A DNA stretch of 64,000 bases from assembly GCA_009760855.2 (NCBI GenBank), contig WPIO01000010.1:5293501-5357500 (forward strand), in the 5' to 3' direction. The first letter of the stretch is position 1. Every line of letters begins with the position of its first letter. This document shows positions 23,404 to 33,318 of the stretch, piece by piece. The translations under genes and the position numbers were made by a program. The DNA comes from Cristatella mucedo (lineage: Eukaryota > Bryozoa > Phylactolaemata > Cristatellidae). Below the pieces are notes generated by a model. The model worked only from the letters and a program-made list of their open reading frames with translations. It was not told the DNA's origin and did no database searches.

Positions 23404-23929
23404 AAAGAGATGAGAAATAAAATTATCGTTCTTCCGGCGTTTGTTCCGAGACTACCGCTCGTCTAGGCGCCTGCGAAGCTAGGACGAGAGGGATCTATGT
23501 GAAAGTGACGCTTCACCTAGGCTTGGCTACAAAGGTGAGGTATTTTGGGCTAGGCTGATTTTTCACGCCTGCGTTGGTAATGTACATGCTTGAAGCATGC
23601 CTTTCGATTTTAACGGGTATAAAGAGATACACTGTTTGTAAAAGTGAGTACTTAAGGCTGAGTTGCTCTGTCAAAGCCTTTGATTCCGAAAAATACCTTG
23701 CTGAACTTTAGCGAATGATGAAGTGGTGATTAGCCTAACTCTAGGCGAATTCCAGATCAGTACTTAGCCAAACTCAAGGCGAGCATTGCTGGCTGAATCC
23801 GCTTCAAAGCCAGTGTGCCTATACTATACCGAGCGATCAATTGACTTAACAGTGAAAGTGTGAAAGTTCACCTGAAATTATGGTCAGTATTTTATATGCC
23901 GTTTCGTCGTGTGCAGACGTTGGCCTCCT

Positions 23930-25870
23930 GCTACCGAGGACTACATGGCTCTACTTTAAGGGCTATTGGACTTATTGCAGCAAAATATTCAAGTGCGACA
24001 GGCCGTTATTGATTGCATGAAGCGTTTCAAATTCACGCTGACAACCAAACAGCAGTCAGGTCCACTCATTTCTAGGCAGTCTGGAGAACTTCGTCTCGGT
24101 ACAAAACGCTAATCATACGGCACATATCGGTGGCTTGGATCCTGGATCTCGTTATCCCTAAGGATTTCTGCTCCCACTGATTTGCTGTGTGCCAGCTGAC
24201 CATGCTGAGGTCTTCTTATGCAGACCCTATACTATAACCTCTCTGATCTTTACTGGCAGACAAACGTAGTCCAGCCATAAACACGACTTTTTATGCTTCT
24301 TCAGCTAACTAGGTTGTTCCAAGTCCTTCAAATCGGCCTTCGTTAGACAGATACTTGATAATCCCGGATTAGATTCCGAGGTCATGCCAATCTATCGCCC
24401 AATTTAATTTACTCATTTTTGTCAGAGGTTCTCGAAAAGATTGTCACAGAGCAGCTTTCAGCACACATTGAAAAAGCGAATGTGTCAAAATAATTTCAGT
24501 CGGGATTTGAGTAAAACCACTCTACTGAAACTGCTCTCCTCCCCGTAAACAATGAAATCCTATCTATGCAGCAACGATGACGAGAATGTCACAGTCCTAG
24601 CCCTTCGAGATCTATCAGCTGCCATCGACACCACTATTGACCATAATATCATACTTAAACGATTGAGAATAACGATTGGTCTTGCAGACGAGGCCGTCGT
24701 GTGGTTCTAATCGTACTTATCCGATTGTATTCAGTCCGTTTCGAATGGGGGTCAGGTCTTATCAACCAGAGCAGTAACTCGTGGAGCCCCACAAGGATCA
24801 GTCCTAATCCTTTGCTGTTCTCCACTGGTACTGAACCTCTGGGGAAAGTGACTCGGGCGCATGGAACCGACTATCACTGCTATGCTGGCGATGCCCAGCT
24901 GTATTTCTCATTTAAATCGTCGGAAACTGATGCAGCGACTGATAAACTGAATGCTTGCCTTTCAGACATTCGATCCAGGATCTCGGAAAATTTACTTAAA
25001 CTTAACGACAAGAAAACGGAGCTGCTACTCACAGGACACCCCAAGCGTGATACTGGACCAGAAGACTTTGCTCTTCTAATAAGTGATGCTGTTCAGCGAC
25101 TCACACTGCCTGCTCGGAATTAAGGCTTCTTTTTTCAAAAATGCCTACTTTGGAAGTTTCATTAAGGAGACTGCATCCACAGCTATATCCATCACGTCCG
25201 ATCCTTATTTGACATTAGGGACTATGTAGCACGTGGGCATGCAAAACATGTAACTGGCTCACTGATTCTGTCTCGGCTAGATTGCTGCAGTTCTATTTGC
25301 CTCGGCTACCGAAAAAAAGCAAATGGGTCACTGCAGCTGGTGATAAATGTGGCTGCGAGGCTTGTTTGAAAATCCCAAATGTTTGATCGCATGTCTTCTT
25401 TGCTGAAGAAGCTTCGGTGGCTTCCGGTTGATCGACGGATATAGTCAAGTTTTTGGCGCCACCAACAAAGCCCGCCACGGCTTGGCTCCTTCAAACCCAG
25501 CTGAACTGCTGCACCAGAACAGCTTCCTTGTGCCCTCAAGTCCTCTATTGAAAATAAATTAGCTGTCTCAGTCCTTCGCTTAAAAACTGTTGGCCAATGA
25601 AGCTTTTGCTCTGCAGGTCCCAGACTTTGGAACTCAATTTAATGATTCTTACGCAACGACATCTCTCCTGCTGCCGACTGTGGCACATCCTGTCCAGCCG
25701 TCCCGAGCTGGTACTTTTATGCTACTCACAACCTTAACTGCCCTCCTAACGCAGACATTTTTCTCATTTCCACCTGTTGCGTGAGATGAACTCTGCTGGC
25801 GATAGCATGCGTACTGAAAGTGGCCTAAGCTTCGAGTTCGCGATAGAAAGCGTTCCCTCTTCACACCCAC
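23930..25870 (+). mobile_element. LINE-B (CR1-like non-LTR element), broken long copy
   Basis: Fragments appear in the expected order: endonuclease-end residues (near 24010-24180), RT entry, the palm block DLSAAIDTTIDH (about 24610), a damaged YADD box (YAGDAQLYFSFKSSE near 24880), LKLNDKKTELLLTGHPKRD, and the thumb plus 3' end (about 25560-25870). Stops and frameshifts make it inactive. It differs from LINE-A in protein blocks and in lacking the (ATT)n tail. Confidence 0.8.
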
Positions 25871-26859
25871 TTAATCGCTGTGGCTTTGTTGAGTTACACA
25901 TGGAGTGCATTACACAATGCAAGTATGGGCGCTCTTGACTGTTAAAATGCTTTGCCATAATCGCAAAACCTGATGTACATTGGTGCTGATTCTGGGACTG
26001 TGACGTAGCTGCGTAATGAAGCACAACCTTAACTAATGGCTTTCGCGAGTCTGCAGTACTGTGCGTGCTGCGGCTGTTCCAAGGACTGCAGTTACAAAGC
26101 TGCTACGTGTATTCGTAGCAGTATTTATTAATTGCCAAGCATTTTCAGCTTTTTCATTGCCCACTTTTTCGCCTACTTTAGTTCCAACGTGAAAGCAATA
26201 GCGGATGCATGTGAAGGGTGTTTTATTGCACTGGTTCATGGTTGAATGTGCAGCCGCTTGGCAACCTGAATACTTGATGACTAAAACCAATAATCTTAGG
26301 GAAAGATGATTCCTACTGGTCGATCCCCGGCATGCTGAGAAGACAGCATCAATATAGTAATAAAAGAAAGAACGCAGAGGCAAAGTTTAATCGCTGAGTA
26401 GGACCATTTTAGCCGCTCTCACACAACAAAAGGCCCTCTAAAATAACAAACGCGTTGGTTCATGAAAGGATCTGTAGCCCTTTCAAGCAGCAAAGTTAGG
26501 CAAATTATAACTATTCGCCTGTAAATGCAGCTCATTGGCAATATTTTTTCTCTCTCTCGCCTGCTGAGAGAGAAGATGTAAAAAATGACCAAGTTGAGGA
26601 GATTGTCCCGGAAAGCAGTCTTACTGATGATCGGTTAAAATGTTCTTGCTAACAACAGCATTCACCACAGCGACTACCTGAGTTTCCTGGAAAATGGCCT
26701 GAAGAACATGACCAGTAAAGGTTTGGGCTTAAACCAAGTTCTCCCATGCCACTAAATACCTCAAAGAAAATGCCCGTATTAAAACTAATGAGTTTATTCT
26801 CATTACGAATGTAACTAACTGACAGATTAGCTACTGCTAGATCTTCTTAAGAACTTAAT

Positions 26860-26891
26860 GATTCATAACATGTCAAAGTATGTTATGAATC
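26860..26891. other. Hairpin, 12-bp stem, repeated beyond LINE-B
   Basis: GATTCATAACAT at 26860-26871 is the reverse complement of ATGTTATGAATC at 26880-26891. A related sequence recurs at about 29579-29610, so the two copies bracket the LINE-B copy between them. Confidence 0.65.
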
Positions 26892-26944
26892 TGCCTAAAC
26901 TTGTTTACAGAGGAGTTTTCGGAGTTCCTCGCTAAAATATTTGT

Positions 26945-29575
26945 GTGTGACAGCTCGTTATTGATTGCAGGAGACTTCAATATTCACGCTGACAAACCTA
27001 TGAACAGCAGCCAGGTCCACTCGTTGATTGGCTGTCTGTAGAATTTTAGTTTGGTCCAACACGTTAATCATACCACCCACGTCGGGGACGATATCCTAGA
27101 TCTCGTGATCACTAAGGATATCTGCCCCACTGACCTCTTAATGTGCCCACTGACCCTCTCGGATCATTGTTCGGTCTCGTTTAGTGTTCCTGCGCTCGTG
27201 TACGTACAGGGTAATGTTGAACTTGTATAGCGACGTAACTTAAAAGACATTGACACAGACAAATTTTTAAGATCTGTTTATGATGCAGGTCTTATTGACC
27301 TGCACCCAGATTCGACCAACAGCCTCGATACCCTCAGTGATGTAGTGAAAATGACACTTAGGAGTGCTCTTGACAAGAATGCTCCCGTTAATTCTATGCG
27401 TGTACAGAGTCGATGAGTGTCCTCTCAATTTACAAACAACTTCAAAAGATGAGCCTCGTTAAGCGCAGGCTTGAAAATCGTTTTAAGAAATCGGCTCTGA
27501 TGCAGATCTAGTCAATTTCAAGGAGTTCCTTCGTGTTTACACCCGGAAGCTTAAAAAGCCAAGGCTTCTTTTCTTTTTCTTTATCTTCTTTTTTCACTCA
27601 AAAACTGAACTCCTGCCAATTAGACCCAAACAGATTTATAAGACGCAAATAATTTACCGGCCAATGCTGACAGGTCTCTCTCCCCAGATATTAACGGCTC
27701 ATCCGAAAAAAATTTCAGCCTTCTTTAATAAAAAAATTGTGCACATTCGTGCCTCCATAAAGCCCTTCCGAGTAAAGCAATAGCGGAATCACAACCTGTG
27801 ACCTCCCTTAAAAGATTTTCCGAGGTTTCTGCATGCGATGTGGCTACCTTTAATAAGGTCTAGTAAAAAGAGCTCGTCTCCTGAAGATCCTATACCATCA
27901 TCTCTGTGGTCTTCACTGGCAGACCAACTTAGCCCTGCTATAACCGAGATTGTTAATGCTTCTTTTGAAAAAAAGGGGTCATATCCAAGTCCTTCAAATG
28001 GGCAATCGCTAAACCGATCTTCTTAAAAATCCTGGATTAGGCGCAGGAGTCCTTGCAAAATATCGCTCAGTTTTTCTTCTTTTTTTTGGTCAAAGATTCT
28101 TGAAAAAATTGTCACTAAGCAGCTGGTAGCACATATTGAAAAAATGAAATGTCAGAAACATTTCAATCGGGGTTCAAGAGGCAGCACTACACTGAAGCTG
28201 CTCTCTTCCGTTTTAACAATAGCATCCTATTCGTCAACGATGACGGGAATGCTACTGCCCTAGCTCTGCTAGATCTACCAGCTGCCTTAGACACCATTGG
28301 TCACGATTTCCAACTTGAACGATTGAGAATAACGATCGGTCTGGCAGACGAGGCACTAGCGTGGTTTCAATCATGCTTGTCTGATCGTGTTCAATCCATG
28401 TCGTGTGGGGTCAGGTCTCACCACGAGACCAGTCACCCGTCAAGTCCCTCAAAGGTTCGTCCTCGGTCACTTGCTGTTCTCCATTTATAATCAACCTCTG
28501 GGAAAAAGTGATTGAGGCGCATGAAATAGGATATCACTTTTGTGCTGACGATACTCAATTGAATTTTTCATTCAACCGTCGGAACCTGCTGCAGCAACTG
28601 ATAAACTGAATGCTTGCCTTGCCGATATGGGATCCTTGATAACAGAAAATTTTCTGAAACTAAATCACGATACAAATGAACTGCAGCTAACTGCTGCTCA
28701 TAGGAGACCCTAAGCATGTAGCTGGATTAGAAGGCTTTGCTCTTCTAATAGGTGATGCTGTTATGCGACCATCACCACGTGCTCGGAATTTAGGTGTCGT
28801 CTTTGAGAGCTGCATACATTTTGAAAGATTCATTAAGAAGATTGCTTCCCCAACTAGCTATCACACTCGATCTATATCTAAGATTAGATATTGTCATCCA
28901 CGGTGGCTTACGAAAAATGGCTTCTTAGTTCTTTATCGGCTAGATTAAAATTCTCTTTTGGCTGGGCAACCAAGAGAATTAACTACTCCACTGCTTCTGG
29001 CTTTGAATAAGGCTGCAAGGCTAGTTTGCAAATCCCAGAGGTTTGAGCCTGTGTCTTCTTTGCTAAAAAAAGCTAGGATGGCTGCCGGTTGATCAACGGA
29101 TACAGAACAAAGTTCTTATGCTGACCAATAAGGCCTGCCATAGCTTGACTCGTTAACTAGCTGAACTACTGCACCAGTTTCAGCCTCCTCGTGCTTTCAG
29201 GTCTTGTATGGTAAATAATTAGCTCTTCCATTCCTCCGCTTAAAGACCGTTTGCGACAGAAGCTTTAGCTCTGCAGGTCCTAGAGTGTGGAGCTCGCTTC
29301 CACGATTCTTACGCAACGACAACTACTCTCCTGCTGCTGACTACGGCACATCCTTTCCAGCGGTCCTGAGCTGCTACTTCCATGCTACTCGCTACCTCAG
29401 CTGCTCCCCGACTCTGCTATTCTTCCCACTGTCTCTTTGTTGCGTGAGATGAAGTCTGTTGGCTACAGAATGCGTACCGAAAGCCGCCTAGGCTGTGAGT
29501 GAGCTATTAAAATCTCTTATGCGTAACTTCCATATATTCTTTGTAGCTTTGCGGAGTTACAGAAGGAGATACATG
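26945..29575 (+). mobile_element. LINE-B, longest copy (endonuclease + reverse transcriptase), inactive
   Basis: The endonuclease part shows LLIAGDFNIHADKPMN, VNHTTHVG, ILDLVITKD and LSDHCSVSF (the GDFNIH and SDH hallmarks of AP-type LINE endonucleases). The RT part follows: FQSGFKRQHYTEAALFRFNN, LDLPAALDTIGHD, and a catalytic box changed to CADDTQL. The 3' end is near GGAGATACAT. Multiple stops interrupt both domains. Confidence 0.85.
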
Positions 29576-29610
29576 AGGATTCATAACATGCTCAAAGCAT
29601 ATTATGCATT

Positions 29611-30845
29611 AAAAACATACTGGTTACTTAAATCATACGAATAAAATCTAAAGTTTTGCATATAGCAGCGACATAAACAGAGTGCCGGTGCAAAAAGTCT
29701 ACGCATCATGGGAATTGACATAAGTCTTAAACATCCCCGAGTTTTGCGAAATCACGGCTAAAAATACTATTAAAGTGTAAGATGAATACGAGGAATTAGT
29801 AACTGTACCAATTGTGCATGTTTCCATCTTGATTGGACTACTAGGCGGACTAAAATTATGCACAATAAACTTCTTTGGTGGTTTCACGTGGGTGCGGAAA
29901 AGGTTACGGTTTTCGAACGGTAGTTTTTAGCAGCACAATCCGAAGATAGTGAAGTAAGATTCTTTGGTGTGCCAGAAATACCTCTCTAAAAAAAGCATCT
30001 TTAAAAAACTGTACCGGGCGCTAGTTTGAGGAATGTCCAGGGTTTGAGACTTCTTGTTTTTCGCATGCAGATACACAGACCAAATCTGGTTTTAGAATGT
30101 TCAAGAAATTGGTAGTGCAGTTAGAGCAAGAAACCAGCTCACTACGTTCTCTTATGTAAAAAGAGCCAAAGAGCTACAACTACAACACTGCTTTACAAGT
30201 GTTGGCAAAATTATGAGTTGCCAAAGCCATGGTGACCTGCATGGTTTATAATGTGTTCCCTGAAATTATGAACGGTAGTTTTTTTAATACACGAATTCAA
30301 AATACTGAGGTAGTTAAAACATAGGATGGATATTCAAAGAGTTCTTTAATTCCATAATTACCAGAAAACACTGTTCAATTTTTTCTTTCCATCGCGTCAT
30401 CAATTTTTAACACATCTACGAACCCTATCAAACTTATGGTTGTGAATGCTCAAATTAACATCCTTCAAACTCTTGATAATTTCTGAATAAATTCCCGGCT
30501 CGGTTGATGGGATACATTTTATTGAGTCGGATACTAAATGCATCTAGTAAATCTTACTTCGCAGTGCTCCGAAGGTACTAGAAAGTAATATCCGTTGAGA
30601 ATGGTGACTGTATTGGTAGTCAGACATTGCCCCAATTACTACAAAAGTAACGTCATTGCGTTTAGTTTTCACCTGGTAAGATAACTTGATTGGTAGCTAG
30701 CCCTGATGTTTTGCAAATATTGCTAACTCATAGCAATCCTATGCTATGGTGAAAATTTGTTGGCCTGCAGTCCATAAAACTGAATTATTATATTTTATAA
30801 GTCGATCACTAGGATGAGTTGATTTTTTTGGGCCAGAACTATGAT
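29611..30845. other. AT-rich non-coding interval
   Basis: Long open frames are absent and no domain, RNA gene or well-preserved repeat was recognised. Confidence 0.5.
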
Positions 30846-30849
30846 TCAT

Positions 30850-31012
30850 TTTTATAACACCCTATGATGACTTCGTCTCTATTCAGGTGCTTCACATTTG
30901 CTACGGGTCTCGAGCCCATGACCTCAGTCATTCACCTTGACCTCAGTCGTTAAGGGCTATCACCTTAACCACTACGCCAAACCAGTGGTGATGAACAAAA
31001 CCTTGCTCTAGT
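30850..31012 (-). mobile_element. tRNA-derived SINE (type 1) with LINE-A 3' tail
   Basis: On the minus strand, TGGCGTAGTGGTTAAGGTGA (A box) and GTCATGGGCTCGAGACCC (B box) form the tRNA-like head, with duplicated GAGGTCAAGGTGAAT-type text between them. Directly after the head comes GCAAATGTGAAGCACCTGAA ... TCATAGGGTGTTATAAAAAT, recognisable as the LINE-A terminal motif. This is the structure expected of a SINE mobilised by LINE-A. Confidence 0.7.
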
Positions 31013-31285
31013 GACCACGTTGCTGGACATACATTTCGGGCGCTAAAAATCCTCACAGTATGGCGGCCACTACTGTAAATTCCTTTGGGTTGTAAGAGGG
31101 TTTTCTACGATGCGAAAAATATTACAGTTATACAAAGTAGGGGAACATATTTATTTAATAGTTTTATTTTAATAGAATAAAGTGATTCAATATTAAATTA
31201 AATATTTATTGCATTAATCGTAAGTCGGGTTTATGCAGCGAGTCTCGCTTTCTACCAGCATCCTACCTTCCAGAATCTTCGGTAT

Positions 31286-31709
31286 TGTAACGGCGGCGCC
31301 AGCTAAACCAGCCGAATTAAGGCGCTTAGTTAATCGCGATTTTGTGATTATAGGATAGTTTATTGGAGGCCTTATAAAAGGCCGGCGCCCTGAGATGGGG
31401 ATGTTGTGAATTCGAGACTCGACCCAGGTCTGCCGACAGTTTCAGAAGCACGGCAGTGACAATGTCCGTTCATACCGAAGAGTATTAAGTCCGTATGCAT
31501 AATACAGGCAAGTCTATTTAACAGCAGCGGGCGGTTACAGACGTAATCCAACGACAGTATGGCCTACAGCTCACGTCAGCACCAATGCCAACGCCTCGAG
31601 TCTCGAATAATTACTGCCCTATCTCAGGCACCGGTCTTTTATACAGCCTCGGCAATAAACTATTCCGTAATCGCATAATCGCGAATCTTAACTAACCGCC
31701 GCCGTTACA
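31286..31709. mobile_element. 424-bp inverted-repeat element (MITE/foldback or LTR-like)
   Basis: The outer ends TGTAACGGCGGCG and CGCCGCCGTTACA are complementary. Homology continues inward for about 110 bp on each arm (TTAGTTAA, ATAGTTTATTG, TATAAAAG, CTGAGAT, ATTCGAGACTCGA in the same order). Each arm has a TATAAAAG box pointing inward. It begins TG and ends CA like an LTR, but the long self-complementary arms suit a foldback/MITE better. No convincing target duplication was found. Confidence 0.65.
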
Positions 31710-32124
31710 TTAATACGTAACAAAATCTGGAGGGAGGCGGTCCAAGCCTTAGACCGTGTCCAAGCCTAAAGAATTAAAAAGTAGGAAGAGGAAGTAATAA
31801 ATACTAAAGAGTGAGTAGGAAGCGAGACTTAAAGGAAGACTGACCGCAAACTTCCTACAAAAAGAAGACCGAAGTAGAACAGAAATAGATAGGAAGCTGG
31901 TGCGAAGCTTTCTCAGCGACTTGGCTAGCTGAACGTTCTACCTTAAGGAATAAATGTGGTGTTTTTTCAACGAGCTCCGCACGAGGAGAAGAGCTGCTCG
32001 CAGTCAACAGTGCATTTGGGTTATCGACTTATCGCACGGCTGCGGCGCCTGACAGCAGGTCAAGGTCAAGGACGATGACGTCCGCCCTCCGGTAAGCGGC
32101 TTTCCTAAACGTCGTTCGCAGTAG
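31710..32124 (+). other. Purine-rich leader region upstream of the oxidase
   Basis: A run of A/G-rich sequence (about 31720-31900) precedes the oxidase ATG. It probably includes promoter and 5' UTR. No TATA box or conserved element could be fixed closer than the TATA motifs in the inverted-repeat element at about 31373 and 31640. Confidence 0.35.
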
Positions 32125-33318
32125 ATGGCCGACAGTGCCGGTGGTGCTCGGAGCGAGCATTTGCGGACGGAAATGGAAGCGCAGAGGTACGACGTGGTTG
32201 TCATTGGCGCTGGCGTCCAGGGCAGCGCAGCGGCTTACACTCTGGCCAAGCGTGGCGTGAGAGCGCTGCTGCTCGAGCAGTTCCACCTGCCGCACTGTCG
32301 CGGGAGCTCTCACGGCGCCACGAGGATAACTCGCAAGGCGTACGAGCAGGACTACTTTGTAAAGATGATGATCGACGCCTACGCTCTGTGGGAGGAACTG
32401 GAGCGAAGCACCGGCGAAGCTTTGTTCAGGAAGGTCGGCCTGCTCACTGTGGAAAACAAGCCGGGAGCAACGGTCAAGGTCATCGAGGACAACCTGGGCC
32501 GCCACGGGCTCAAGTACAGCAGCATAGCGGCGGACGAACTGAAAGCTCGGTATCCCCAGCTAGCTTTGCCTGACGGCTACGTTGGTGTCTTAGACGACGA
32601 CGCGGGGACGCTGTACGCGCACAAAGCTGTGCAGTGCTTTCAGAAGGAGTTCGCGAGGTACGGCGGAGTCCTCAGAGATGGTGAGAAGGTAGAGAGCATA
32701 ACTCCTGGCCATCTGCTACGAGTCAAGACTTCTAAGTCGACGTACGTGGCCGATGGCTTGGTAGTGTGCGCCGGCCCGTGGGCGGGACCGCTGCTCGAGA
32801 CCTTGGAATTGCGATTGCCTCTCCAGCCGGTCACATGCGACGTCTGCTACTGGAAGGAGAAAGTGGAGGGATCGCACGCGGACCTTCCTACCTTTATGTA
32901 CTACGGTGATTACGGCGAAGTCTACGGCTTGCCTCCGAACGAGTATCCAGGAATGCTTAAGATATGTCTCCATAGAGGCGTACCGTCGCAGCCCGACACG
33001 AGGGACGCTGACGCAGCGGCACTGGAAAGGCAGCATGAACATTTAACCCGCTTCGTCGAGCGACATTTTCCCGGCTTGGAATCGAAGGCTGCCATTCGTG
33101 AAAGGTGCATTTACACTCTCACCCCGGACAATATATGCATTTTGGATCGCCATCCCAAATGGAACAACATTGTGATCGGTGCTGGCTTCTCGGGGACAGG
33201 GTTCAAGCTGGCCCCCGTGGTCGGAAAGATTTTGACCGACATGGTACTCAGCGAGCAGCCCGTGTTTGATCTGGCTCCGTTTAGCATATCGCGATTTCAG
33301 CCACAATCCAAGCTCTGA
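32125..33318 (+). CDS. PIPOX: Peroxisomal sarcosine/L-pipecolate oxidase (MSOX/PIPOX family)
   Basis: An uninterrupted 397-residue frame, close to the usual 390 of animal PIPOX. The dinucleotide-binding motif VVVIGAGVQGSAAAY has GxGxxG at 28-33. GSSHGATRITRKAYEQDY (60-77) is the flavin/substrate family block. Lys279 in GMLKICLH matches the oxygen-activating lysine of monomeric sarcosine oxidase, and Cys328 in CIYTLTPD matches the cysteine that carries covalent FAD. The C-terminal SKL is a PTS1 peroxisome signal. Family enzymes oxidise sarcosine, L-pipecolate or L-proline, producing hydrogen peroxide, which fits peroxisomal location. A downstream Met17 could also start the protein and would still leave the FAD motif whole. 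No introns are present, unlike the two other recognised genes in this window. Confidence 0.96.
   Translation: MADSAGGARSEHLRTEMEAQRYDVVVIGAGVQGSAAAYTLAKRGVRALLLEQFHLPHCRGSSHGATRITRKAYEQDYFVKMMIDAYALWEELERSTGEALFRKVGLLTVENKPGATVKVIEDNLGRHGLKYSSIAADELKARYPQLALPDGYVGVLDDDAGTLYAHKAVQCFQKEFARYGGVLRDGEKVESITPGHLLRVKTSKSTYVADGLVVCAGPWAGPLLETLELRLPLQPVTCDVCYWKEKVEGSHADLPTFMYYGDYGEVYGLPPNEYPGMLKICLHRGVPSQPDTRDADAAALERQHEHLTRFVERHFPGLESKAAIRERCIYTLTPDNICILDRHPKWNNIVIGAGFSGTGFKLAPVVGKILTDMVLSEQPVFDLAPFSISRFQPQSKL

Noticed and set aside
23930..29575. A possible domesticated reverse transcriptase gene
   Set aside because: Both LINE-B copies carry several stops and frameshifts in EN and RT, and the second copy's catalytic box is CADD instead of YADD.
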